64,000 bases of DNA from positions 124,001 to 188,000 of the forward strand of contig JAQFVV010013087.1 of the NCBI GenBank assembly GCA_028023455.1, read 5' to 3'. This document shows positions 51,464-61,591 of this stretch, in pieces. Both the position numbers and the translations under genes were made by a program. The number at the start of each line of letters is the position of its first letter. Position 1 is the first letter of the stretch. Source of the DNA: Epiperipatus broadwayi. Taxonomy: Eukaryota; Onychophora; Udeonychophora; Euonychophora; Peripatidae. The notes under the pieces are model-generated. The model worked only from the letters and a program-made list of their open reading frames with translations. It did no database searches and was not told where the DNA came from.

Positions 51464-51521
51464 ATTCCACTTTCAGATCATGATTTCAAGCTATTTGCTA
51501 TCGTCAGTGAAAGACAGGAAT
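51464..51521 (-). ncRNA. Hammerhead ribozyme, array unit 10
   Basis: Identical to unit 1; this unit carries a G-to-A change near 51416, outside the ribozyme. Predicted cut between 51476 and 51475. Confidence 0.8.
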
Positions 51522-51871
51522 AAAGAAACTAGATCTAAATACAAACTCTGAGCGTTTATGAAACAATTTCTATTCAGCTTGCAAGCGTGAATTTTTTAGA
51601 CACGTAATGTCTTCAAACTCAGCATAGCAAACCAGATAGCTATATGGGTCTGATCTCAGTTCAGCATCACCACATAGTAGAAGCCTCTGCAATCTATATC
51701 ATTGCAAGAAAGACCTCAAAGGTACATTTATGATAAACAAAAATGCAAGTTAAAAAACTTGCTAACGCTTGTATTTATGTCCACAGATGGCATCCTACCA
51801 AAAACACCTATCAAGCGTATTTTCGTTTACATAAACGTCAGAGTAGTTAGTATTCACTATCTCTAACTATA

Positions 51872-51929
51872 ATTCCACTTTCAGATCATGATTTCAAGCT
51901 ATTTGCTATCGTCAGTGAAAGACAGGAAT
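51872..51929 (-). ncRNA. Hammerhead ribozyme, array unit 11
   Basis: Identical to unit 1; this unit has a G-to-A change near 51791 in the AGATGGCG block. Predicted cut between 51884 and 51883. Confidence 0.8.
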
Positions 51930-52279
51930 AAAGAAACTAGATCTAAATACAAACTCTGAGCGTTTATGAAACAATTTCTATTCAGCTTGCAAGCGTGAAT
52001 TTTTTAGACACGTAATGTCTTCAAACTCAGCATAGCAAACCAGATAGCTATATGGGTCTGATCTCAGTTCAGCATCACCACATAGTAGAAGCCTCTGCAA
52101 TCTATATCATTGCAAGAAAGACCTCAAAGGTACATTTATGATAAACAAAAATGCAAGTTAAAAAACTTGCTAACGCTTGTATTTATGTCCACAGATGGCG
52201 TCCTACCAAAAACACCTATCAAGCGTATTTTCGTTTACATAAACGTCAGAGTAGTTAGTATTCACTATCTCTAACTATA

Positions 52280-52337
52280 ATTCCACTTTCAGATCATGAT
52301 TTCAAGCTATTTGCTATCGTCAGTGAAAGACAGGAAT
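52280..52337 (-). ncRNA. Hammerhead ribozyme, array unit 12 (partial unit)
   Basis: Ribozyme intact although the unit itself ends at 52459. It is the first hammerhead a minus-strand transcript entering from the right would meet. Confidence 0.8.
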
Positions 52338-52459
52338 AAAGAAACTAGATCTAAATACAAACTCTGAGCGTTTATGAAACAATTTCTATTCAGCTTGCAA
52401 GCGTGAATTTTTTAGACACGTAATGTCTTCAAACTCAGCATAGCAAACCAGATAGCTAT

Positions 52460-52480
52460 ATATATATATATATATATATA
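52460..52480. repeat. (TA)n between array and LTR element
   Basis: Short TA run in which the LTR element ends. Confidence 0.95.
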
Positions 52481-54233
52481 TTATACCTAGCCCTTTACAC
52501 ATCATCTCGTAAATTTTATAAAAACAGTATTTATATAAAATCAATAAAATGTTTAATGTTTATAATGACAACTCGATCAGAACTTTGTACCTCCTTCTTA
52601 CACAAAATCCTATCACGGGGCTGTCGGTACCTCGGGTAGAGTAATCAATATCATTTGCAAACATTTGCCAATAACATTAACACTCATTTACTAGATTACA
52701 TATTAGCCAATCAAACTTTTTATTTATTTAAAGGAAAAAATCCAATGGGCGCCAGCCGACCTTTGTTGACAAGTCTGCTTGACCAATACGATCTAGTACC
52801 CGCTCCCGCTACTTCAGCTACAACAATCAATGAAATATAATCCGCCTACCTAAAAAATCAATTTATGAATCTCTCTCAGCGCTAAATTTCTCGCTTTCTC
52901 CTTTTCTTTTATTTAATTATTTAATTTAAATCTAATTTAAGTAATCACTAACCCATGAAATCTCCATTCATGCTATTATGCTTTGTTTGGTCTTATAATA
53001 TAATTAATTATACTTTCGTTCAAGTTCAAATAATATTTAATACAATCAAAATTTCATATTATAAATACATAAAAAATAATTATACACACAGTCACAATAA
53101 AATCTCTGGGTAATGGAGCTAAAGACAACTAATAGTGATTGTTCGTTCCATAAAGTTCAGAGTTTATTATTCCATTTATTATTATGGCTTTTAATTAGTG
53201 AATTAGAAATTGAAATAAATATTACCTAGCTTTCTCCCTTATGCACGGTTCCGAGCATTGCTTCTGATAGTATTTCATTCGGTCAGTTAGCACTAAATCT
53301 TTGCACTCCTTTTCCCAATGTCGTTGGGATCCTGTGGGCTCCATGTGGACACTCCGTCGCCTTCTTGCTTTACACTACCATAATCAACATTTGAACTGTT
53401 GGCTGTTGGTATTGCGGGAAGGATTCAGCCGGCTGTTCACATGATGGGGTTAACAGTGCAGCATTATGTTTAGCTTGAGACGTATATTAATATTCAATGC
53501 TCTCGATCTATAAAATAATTTTAATTAATAAATACAATAGAAAATTCGCCCTTTTATATTTTACGGTCCTTATCTTGCAGATTCAATCTACAATATGTAA
53601 CTAATCCTCTGGTGTTTCAGTTATGGTCCGTGCTGACTTTCTGGTGTTTGCATTGGTCATTTTAATTTTTTTGTACTCTCTTCTAGAGTTATTTCAATTT
53701 CTTTATTTCAATTTCTTTGTTAGAGTTATTTCAATTTCTTTGTTAGAATTATTTCAATTTCTTTGTTAAAGTTATTTCAATTTCTTTGTTAGAGTTATTT
53801 CAATTTCTTTGTTAAAGTTATTTTCACTAACTAGCCGTTTAATTGAAATTTCTTATGTTCGTCATTAGCTCCCATTGTTCACTACATTCCTTTGATTACA
53901 TATATTTTTCCTTTTTTTTTTATTATAATTATAAGACAAAACGAATTCCACCTTGTTTTTTTTTTTTTTTCTTAAAGCAATCTTAAATCAAATTTTAGTT
54001 CTTTAGGTTTTATTTAAATACGATTCAAAATTATATTTTATAAAACTGTCTAATTTATGCTTTTAACGATAAACCTGTCTATGAGAAAAAAAAAATTTTA
54101 TTCTTATTTTACCCTACAAGACCTTTTATTTTTTTATTAATATTTACACAAATCGTTTATCAATTTATATTTTTTTTCAAAATTATGTGTAACTCCGTAG
54201 AAAGCACACTCCTTCCTGATGTATCTCGGTACA
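52481..54233 (-). repeat. 3' LTR of the Gag-only element
   Basis: About 1.75 kb; begins (minus strand) TGTACCGAGATAC immediately after the polypurine tract. Confidence 0.85.
53676..53826. repeat. 23-bp minisatellite in the 3' LTR
   Basis: About six tandem copies of TTAGAGTTATTTCAATTTCT plus TTG. The other LTR has the same array at about 57123-57268. Confidence 0.85.
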
Positions 54234-54253
54234 TTTCTCCGTCCCCCCTTTTT
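54234..54253 (-). other. Polypurine tract of the Gag-only element
   Basis: Minus strand reads AAAAAGGGGGGACGGAGAAA directly before the TG of the 3' LTR, the normal site for plus-strand DNA priming. Confidence 0.8.
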
Positions 54254-54432
54254 GAAACTAAAATATCAATCTGAAGGTTTTAGTTTCAACATTTAACTTT
54301 ATTCTTACTATACATTCCCCTTGATTTATTTTGATGGAAGTTCGTCCTCTCTTATTCTCGTGTGTCCATGTTACTCGTTAAGTTTGCGGTCCCGTTATAC
54401 CTATTTATTCATCTTTTTTTTTTTTTATTTAT

Positions 54433-55599
54433 TTACGCTCGATCAGGTGGTTCTCCCTTCTTGCCATGTGGGTCGTTGTACCCATCCCATCTCCTATATC
54501 GATCTGGAGGTTCCCTAGCTAGATTGCCATAATCAATCTGTGTTAGAAATTCCGCCATTTCCTCCACTGACCATCCGTCTTTACTTAACATTAGTTGTTG
54601 TATGTTTGGTGGCATATTATTGCATAGTGTTCTGATTATCTGACCATCTGACATAGGAAATGCCGTCAATGCCTTAAGTTTTGACACTTGTCGGTAAAAG
54701 AATTTCGCATATGTCTCTCCCCGCGCACTTGAATATCTCTTGTGGGATATCTTATACAGGATTCTGTATTGCCTAGCCTCATTCCAAAATGCCCTTAACA
54801 TAGCCCGTCTGTATTCTCCGAAGGTCTGCGGTTTCTCGTCCAAGGTGTGCCACCAATCACATGCCATCTCTTGGAGGTAACTACTGGCCACTGCAACCTT
54901 GTCCTCTTCCGGTAAACTTTTACTATGGAACATATTATTCAGGCTTTCTAAGTGTTTCAGCAGGTTTTCTCCTACCTCTGCTTTGAATACCGCAATGGCA
55001 AACTGCTTCTCCATAAATCTACTCGTCTGTTCACTGTGTCTACTCTCAATCTTAAACTCCTCATACTTCTGTTCTACCTGTCTTATTTTTTGCCCTGTGT
55101 CTCCCACTATGTCTTTACATATCTCCTTTACTTTAGTTTTGATATTCTTGGTGGTCTCTATTTCATTCTCTAAGTTCCCTAATTCCTGTCGCATCGTTTC
55201 CTGGCTACTTATTAAGTCTTGACATATCTCTTCCATGTGTACTATTGTCTCTTCTAGCTGGCTTTTCCCTATACTGCTTGACTCTTCCCTCGCTTCTATA
55301 TTTTCTTTTAATTCTAACATTTCGTACCTTTCTTCTTCTACACCCTTTTTCACTACTCCTATCACTTCCTCGTATGCGTCCATTCTTGCTGTCAATTTCT
55401 GTTTCATTTCTCTCATCTCTGTCCTAAGTTCATTTATTTCCTGCTTCATTTCTTGTTGATTTTGTTTGATGTCTTTATGTATCTCTTCCATCATGTTCAT
55501 CAAAATTTGGAATGTGCTTCCTTCCACTATTTGCGGATTTTTAAAAAAAATCGGGCTTACTTCTGGCATTGCCCTCCTGTCGTTTCCACTTTCATCCAT
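54433..55599 (-). CDS. Gag polyprotein of an LTR retrotransposon
   Basis: 388 codons from the ATG at 55599; the frame is open 62 codons further upstream, but that part (lysine-rich, poly-Ile) looks like untranslated leader, and MDESGNDRRAMPEVSP is a more natural start. Residues about 30-190 form long coiled coils (KQNQQEMKQEINELRTEMRE and similar heptads). Residues about 200-350 form a Ty3/Gypsy-type capsid domain: AVFKAEVGENLLKHLESLNN, then ASSYLQEMACDWWHTL with the conserved WW, then TFGEYRRAMLRAFWNEARQY, FFYRQVSKLK and a C-terminal helix EEMAEFLTQIDYGN. There is no CCHC zinc knuckle; the tail is short and basic (DRYRRWDGYNDPHGKK). Role by family: assembles the cytoplasmic particle that packages element RNA. 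The intact frame in an element without pol suggests that Gag itself is under selection or the copy is young. Confidence 0.8.
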   Translation of the reverse strand: MDESGNDRRAMPEVSPIFFKNPQIVEGSTFQILMNMMEEIHKDIKQNQQEMKQEINELRTEMREMKQKLTARMDAYEEVIGVVKKGVEEERYEMLELKENIEAREESSSIGKSQLEETIVHMEEICQDLISSQETMRQELGNLENEIETTKNIKTKVKEICKDIVGDTGQKIRQVEQKYEEFKIESRHSEQTSRFMEKQFAIAVFKAEVGENLLKHLESLNNMFHSKSLPEEDKVAVASSYLQEMACDWWHTLDEKPQTFGEYRRAMLRAFWNEARQYRILYKISHKRYSSARGETYAKFFYRQVSKLKALTAFPMSDGQIIRTLCNNMPPNIQQLMLSKDGWSVEEMAEFLTQIDYGNLAREPPDRYRRWDGYNDPHGKKGEPPDRA

Positions 55600-55906
55600 C
55601 TTTTTCTTTTTAATAATAATAATAAACTTACGTACGTACAACCAAAACCTAACCTTCCCAGTTCCCCCCTTTTTTTTTCTTATACTAAAATTCCCCGGAG
55701 TGTCCCTATGCCTCCATGTCTTATATAATTGCAAAATCACCTTTACAGTTGCACTGCTTATACCATTTTCTAATCCTACTATCACGCTCCCTCCCGCTTC
55801 TTTTTACTAGCTATCACTTCTGTCACTCATACACGACTCTGGCCACACAGCTTAAGATGTCCAGTCATGACTCACATCGGTTCTGCCATTCAAAACGTTT
55901 AGTTTC

Positions 55907-55924
55907 GCCCCATGTTGGGCGCCA
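55907..55924 (-). other. Primer-binding site of the Gag-only element
   Basis: Minus strand TGGCGCCCAACATGGGGC next to the 5' LTR end; one base differs from the PBS of family 1, so both use the same tRNA class. Confidence 0.8.
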
Positions 55925-55925
55925 T

Positions 55926-57669
55926 TTATACCTAGCCCTTTACACGTCGTCTCGTAAATTTTATAAAAACATTATTTATATAAAATCAATAAAATGTTTA
56001 ATGTTTATAATGACGACTCGATCAGAACTTGTACCTCCCTCTTACACAAAATCCTATCACAGGGCTGTTGGTACCTCGGGTAGAGTAATCAATATCATTT
56101 GCAAACATTTGCCAATAACATTAACACTAGTTTACTAGATTACATATGAGCCAATCAAACTTTTTATTTATTTAAAGGAAAAAATCCAATGGGCGCCAGC
56201 CGACCTTTGTCGACAAGTCTGCTTGACCAATACGATCTAGTACCCACTCCTGCTAGCTCAGCTACAACAATCAATCAAATATAATCCGCCTACCTAAAAA
56301 ATCAATTTATGAATCTCTCTCAGCGCTAAATTTCTCGCTTTCTCCTTTTCTTTTATTTAATTATTTAATTTAAATCTAATTTAAGTAATCACTAACCCAT
56401 GAAATCTCCATTCACGCTATTATGCTTCGTTTGGTCTTATAATATAATTAATTATACTTTCCTTCAAGTTCAAATAATATTTAATACAATCAAAATTTCA
56501 TATTATAAATACATAAAAAATAATTATACACACAGTCACAATAAAATCTCTGGGTAATGGAGCTAAAGACAACTAATAGTGATTGTTTGTACCATAAAGT
56601 TCAGAGTTTATTATTCCATTTATTATTACGGCTTTTCATTAGTGAATTAGAAATTGAAAAAACATTACCTAGCTTTCTCCCTTATGCACAATTCCGAGCA
56701 TTGCTTCTGATAGTATTTCATTAGGTCAGTTAGCGCTAACTCTTTGCACTCCTTTTCCCGATGTCGTTGGGATCCTGTGGGCTCCACGTGGACACTCCGT
56801 CGCCTTCTTGCTTTACACTACCATAATCGACATTTGAACTGTTGGCTGTTGGTATTGCAGGAAGGATTCGGCCTGCTGTTCACACGATGGGTTTAACAGT
56901 GCAGCATTATGTTTAGCTTGAGACGTATATTAATATTCAATGCTCTCGATCTATAAAATAATTTTAATTAATAAATACAATAGAAAATTCGCCCTTTTAT
57001 ATTTTACAGTCCTTATCTTGCAGATTCAATCTACAATATGTAACTAATCCTCTGGTGTTTCAGTTATGGTCCGTGCTGACTTTCTGGTGTTTGCATTGGT
57101 CATTTTAATTTCTTTGTACTCTCTGCTAGAGTTATTTCAATTTTTTTATTTCAATTTCTTTGTTAGAGTTATTTCAATTTCTTTGTTAGAATTATTTCAA
57201 TTTCTTTGTTAAAGTTATTTCAATTTCTTTGTTAGAGTTATTTCAATTTCTTTGTTAAAGTTATTTTCACTAACTAGCCTTTTAATGGAAATTTCTTATG
57301 TTCGTCATTAGCTCCCATTGTTCACTACATTCCTTTGATTACATATATTTTTCCTTTTTTTATTATAATTATAAGACAAAATGAATTCCACCTTGTTTTT
57401 TTTTTTTCTTAAAGCAATCTTAAATCAAATTTTAGTTCTTTAGGTTTTATTTAAATATGATTCAAAATTATATTTTATAAAACTGTCTAATTTATGCTTT
57501 TAACGATAAACCTGTCTATGAGAAAAAAAATCTTTTTATTCTTATTTTACCCTACAAGACCTTTTATTTTTTTATTAATATTTACACAAATCGTTTATCA
57601 ATTTATATTTTTTTTTCAAAATTATGTGTAACTCCGTAGAAAGCACACTCCTTCCTGATGTATCTCGGT

Positions 57670-57672
<3 letters not shown>
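55926..57672 (-). repeat. 5' LTR of the Gag-only element
   Basis: Partner of 52481-54233. Its outer end GGTACA abuts (TA)n at 57673. Confidence 0.85.

Positions 57673-57711
<39 letters not shown>
57673..57711. repeat. (TA)n between LTR element and inverted monomer
   Basis: Pure TA run. Confidence 0.95.
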
Positions 57712-57714
<3 letters not shown>

Positions 57715-58073
57715 CAGAGGCTTCTACTATGTGGTGATGCTGAACTGAGATCAGTCCCATGTAGCTATCTGGCTTGCTATGCTGAGTTTGAAGACATTAC
57801 GTGTCTAAAAGACTCATGCTTGCAAGCTGAATAGAAACTGTTTCATAAATGCTCAGAGTTTGTGTTTAGATCTAGTTTCTAAAATTCCCGTCTTTCACTG
57901 ATGATAGCAAATAGCTTGAAATCATGATCTGAAAGTGGAATTAAAGTTAGAGATAGTGAATGCATGCTCTGACATTTATGTAAGCAAACACTTGATGGTG
58001 TTTTTGGTAGAACACCATCTGTTGACATAAATACAAGTGTTAGCAAGTTTTTAACTTGTTTTTTGTTTTTCAT
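57712..58073 (+). mobile_element. Single inverted monomer of the hammerhead satellite
   Basis: About 362 bp, reverse orientation relative to the array, starting TTGCAGAGGCTTCTACTATG and ending TTTTTGTTTTTCAT, flanked by (TA)n on both sides. It shows the free-standing form of the repeat: one unit inserted on its own in TA-rich DNA. Confidence 0.85.
57883..57942 (+). ncRNA. Hammerhead ribozyme, inverted single monomer
   Basis: Outer stem I AAUUCC (57883-57888) with GGAAUU (57937-57942); internal loop CGU against U; inner stem I CUUUCA with UGAAAG; CUGAUGA at 57898-57904; stem II AGC/GCU, loop AAAUA; GAAA at 57918-57921; stem III AUCAUGAU; cut predicted after C57929. Differences from the array fall at the variable N of CUGANGA and in the internal loop, while pairing is kept. 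Confidence 0.8.
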
Positions 58074-58081
58074 ATATATAT

Positions 58082-58330
58082 ATATAACAATTTAAAGGTA
58101 AAATAAATATATTTTAAATTCTTTATTAGGCTTTCAATTACTTAGTTATCTTCATCAGCTTTAACTGAATTTCAAATTATAATGTTAAGTAAATTTCCAT
58201 AAGTTGTGTATGGCCATATTAGCAACTTGCCTATTAATAGCATTATCATTATATTTATCTATTAAAATTGCCTTTTTAATTTTCCTCTTTTAATTGGAAT
58301 TTGAAATTCACTTAACTCTTAAATTGATCA
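58082..58330 (-). mobile_element. Penelope-like element 3' end with GIY-YIG C-terminus
   Basis: On the minus strand, codons from 58289 to the TAA at 58187-58185 encode KRKIKKAILI, DKYNDNAINRQVANM and HNLWKFT, aligning to the end of the frame at 15330-15626. Upstream codons contain stops, so the copy is dead. The 3' UTR follows and the element ends near 58082 in CTTTAAATTG before a TA run. A CUGAUGA box (58158-58152) and GAAA (58135-58132), 16 bases apart, lie 27 bases after the stop codon. Confidence 0.6.
58132..58158 (-). ncRNA. Hammerhead-like motif in Penelope-like 3' UTR
   Basis: Perfect CUGAUGA and GAAAG boxes and a weak stem II, but stem I cannot be drawn; probably a decayed ribozyme. 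Confidence 0.35.
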
Positions 58331-61300
58331 ATTTGTTTATTGGTGGAGTGAGGTGAAACTCTGAAACATTAATTGGTCAAAAAACAAACTCAGTGACAAA
58401 ATATATTCATCTTTTAATATTATATTCATTTTAATTCCGTATGCAGAAAGTATATTAATAATTTGTCAGGTTATGAAAGTAAACAAAAGTTTTTTTCAAA
58501 AATATATATTTTATTTGTAATTATAAAAATATTCACTAGCAGAAAAAAATTAAAAAAAAAGATCATAGCAAATTACAAGTCATGTAAACATCATTGGGGT
58601 CCCTCCTGAATTTACGTTGTTATAAAAGTTAAGAATTTTTTAGTAAAATCTTAGCATTTTTATAAAAATAATTATATTTTCAGACTATTTTATCAAAATA
58701 CATTATAATATGTAAATAAATGCCAGAAAATTATTTTAAAACATTATTCTTTGTTTGAAAATCAAATAAACAGCTGTGACTCTAATTTATGCTTTATTCA
58801 AGATGTAGGATTTCTGGTTTTATGAATGACAAATAGCAACAGCACAGTAAGTTTAATTATAAATTAATATTTATTTACAATGTTATGATTAACAAATAAT
58901 TGATGTAGGATGTTTAATATAATAAATAGATACATAAATAAACAAATAATTAAAATATCATTTCATTTGTTCACTTCACTAAATATATCATAGGCACAGT
59001 TTTATAAAAGCCTAATCATACTTTTTATTATAAATTAATCTAATTTATACCTTGAGGAAACTATACTGAAATTGAACATCAAATCATGAAATACCAAATG
59101 TGTCAGTTCCAGAACCCATAAACCTATACTATAAACCTACAATAATATAAGAAATAATATTATATTTGCAGAATATGGCTATAATGCAATGCTAACCCAA
59201 AGTGAAAACTCAAACTTCAGTTCAGATAAAATATTAATTAACAAACAGTTAATCATTATGAGGATAATTAAGATAAGATGCTTTGCCAAACTTACATTTA
59301 TGAAGTAAAATGATATTCCTGTGGATGCATTCATCTACACATAGGAATGATAAAACACTGAGTGCCTTGTGGGTTTATACACCACCATGAAGCAATAAAT
59401 ATAATTACACAATTTAGTGGATCAATGACCAGTGTAGAAATGGGTGTAAAATAATGAAAGTGGCCACTAAATAATCTGATGATTAACCAACAGCACAGAC
59501 TAATGCCATATAACATTGTAAAGCAATATTAATATTTACTTCATATTTAAAGTGCAAAAATCGTTCTCCTAAGTTATTCTGACAGTTCAGAAAAACAAGC
59601 ATTTTACCAAATGTAGGTTCATACATAATGAAAAGTGTTTCAATAATAATGACAATTAATATACTGATTTATTTTGCTTAAAATATAAACATAATAACAA
59701 TGTAATACAAGTGACATGTGTATAGAAACAGAACTCTGGAAAGACTCATAAGACACTTCATAAGAAGTTGACACACACAATAAATTTATTAGTAATTGTC
59801 AAGCTTTTTTCCGCAAGCACTATTCCCTTGAATAAATATTTTATTCAATCCCATGAGTTTAATTTAAACATAGTAAAAATATAAATTGTGAACCTCACAT
59901 ATAAGTTCATATAACATTAAAAAAAATAAATTAATTCATTCTTACTTAAATACATAAATTAAAATCTACAACATTTTTAGAATACTAAATATTATCCGTG
60001 AAATCAATGTAAAAATGTATTAATCAATAAACACACATTACACAAAGTAATAATTATAAAGTATAGCCAAATTTCATAGATGTGATTATATCCATTTATT
60101 CTAGTTATTATGAACACTTAAATTAATGGATTTTATGTGGCTCCATGACTATGAGATAATTCCAAAAGCATGACATGTGGAGTTTAAATGAAAATTTTCT
60201 CCATAAGGTGTTAAACTCTACATTTTTATATAGCATAGTTCCAAGATTATGATATCCAGGCTATATTAATTTATCTATCCACATTTAAATCTAGAAATAA
60301 CAAACAGAACAAAATAATTTAACAAATCAACATTGTCGATAAAAATCAGTATGTAGTTTTAGTTAATTGTTAAAAGTCTGTTGTTAGTATTCAAGTAGTA
60401 AACAATTTAAATAGTAAATACATTACTGACAGCATACATTCAGATAAGATTGTCAGTTCTTTATTATTTAAATGATAAGCATAAATATTAGACCAGCGTT
60501 TCAATAATATTTAACATTTTAATTTGATTTCAAACCTCTTCTTTTTTTAAAAAATAAAGTTGTCATGCCCGAAAAACTTCTGTAAGTAAAATATTTATTT
60601 AATGATGCCAATTTGTTTGTAATAAAATATTCCAAAACATACTGGTCTTCTGCAATTAATTCTACTTTTAAAGTCAATTGTTCTGTCATATTTAAAAAAT
60701 GTAGATATTGAGAAAATTATTAGCGATTTGATCCACTTGGTTGGCAGACTTGAACAGATCCTTTAAACATAGCAAGTCATATTATTATTAAATATCACCA
60801 TTTTATGTTTAAATTCGTGTGAAAATTCTTAGTTAATCCGTTTGCTTATTAATTATTTTTAAAAAATATGCTTAACATATTTTGCTTACATTTTATTCTT
60901 AATGCCACTTTTTTCTCAATAATAATAACCATGAAAGCTGATCTTCACTGAGTCACTCACTGAAACACACACATGAATTTATTATATTTTTATCTAATAA
61001 TTAAAAATTAGTTAAACAAATGGCTTTTAAATTTAAATAAAAATTATTTCTAAGATTATTTTAAATAAATAAGAATTATTATTATTTTTAATCACATTTT
61101 ACTAACCTTGATGTGTGCTGTTAATTTAAGTTAAACATATTTGACCAAAATCAGTGAAAAGAAAAGGAGCAGTTTAAAATACATTAAAATAATACAGGCA
61201 ATAAGCAAGACAAAATACTATTTATTCTCACTAATAAATTATCTTGAATGCAAGTAGATAGTCTGTTAAAAATGCAAACCAAGGCATGCAAATCACCAAG

Positions 61301-61368
61301 AAGAAGACAGATAATTTTTTTACATCAGTTCTATCAATCTTTCTATTTTCCACTAAAATATAAGGTTA

Positions 61369-61372
<4 letters not shown>
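58331..61372. other. Non-coding stretch
   Basis: 3 kb of AT-rich DNA with no gene, RNA or repeat boundary that I can support. The frame 59331-59516 has no domain signal. Confidence 0.5.
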
Positions 61373-61417
<45 letters not shown>

Positions 61418-61424
61418 GTTTACA

Positions 61425-61467
<43 letters not shown>
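61373..61467. repeat. Paired (TA)n arrays
   Basis: TA runs at about 61376-61414 and 61430-61467. Confidence 0.95.
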
Positions 61468-61470
<3 letters not shown>

Positions 61471-61580
61471 AACGGTATATAAATATGCCGTTACATTAAT
61501 TTAAAATAAAATCTTAAAGTTCGCAAATAAAAATAAAATCTATTAAAAAACTAAAAGTTAAAATGTTTGTTAAACGTATA
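61468..61580 (+). mobile_element. Family 1 LTR end fragment
   Basis: Reverse complement of the right end of the solo LTR at 28853-30919: starts with the terminal hairpin TGTAACGG/CCGTTACA and continues with the AAAATCTTAAAGTTCGCAAA and GTTAAACGTATA blocks. It is interrupted at its TATATA by the family 2 unit. Confidence 0.7.
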
Positions 61581-61591
61581 TATATATATAT

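Larger units (their letters stand above)
47655..52459 (-). mobile_element. 408-bp hammerhead satellite array (retrozyme array), 12 units
   Basis: Anchoring on TCCACAGATGG, units start at 47703, 48111, 48519, 48927, 49335, 49736, 50144, 50552, 50964, 51372, 51780 and 52188; the period is 408 except at two junctions (401 and 412). Units are essentially identical; I noticed single substitutions near 51416 and 51791 only. The last unit is cut at 52459 by (TA)n. There is no coding frame. Each unit carries a complete type I hammerhead on the minus strand and a small hairpin GCAAGTT/AACTTGC at its junction. A minus-strand transcript would be cut into 408-nt pieces. Non-coding, hammerhead-bearing tandem repeats of a few hundred bp are the definition of animal retrozymes; similar satellites are known in schistosomes, newts and cave crickets. 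The near-identity implies recent amplification or strong homogenisation. Confidence 0.85.
52481..57672 (-). mobile_element. Gag-only LTR retrotransposon (TR-GAG-like)
   Basis: Complete element on the minus strand: 5' LTR 55926-57672, PBS, one Gag ORF, polypurine tract, 3' LTR 52481-54233. The LTRs (about 1.75 kb) are highly similar with scattered substitutions and small indels. Minus-strand ends are TGTACCGAG and CTAGGTATAA; both flanks are (TA)n. There is no protease, RT, RNase H or integrase and no room for them in the 1.69 kb interior. It must therefore be mobilised in trans by a Ty3/Gypsy relative. Plants have comparable gag-only elements called TR-GAG; I know of no standard name for an animal version. 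It lies between the forward satellite array and an inverted satellite monomer. Confidence 0.8.

Noticed and set aside
47655-52459. CRISPR array or plain centromeric satellite
   Set aside because: Units are 408 bp with no spacer/repeat alternation and eukaryotic context; a plain satellite would not explain the conserved ribozyme and the free-standing TA-flanked monomers.
54899-55810. Plus-strand open frames opposite the Gag gene
   Set aside because: They are shadows of the minus-strand Gag ORF.
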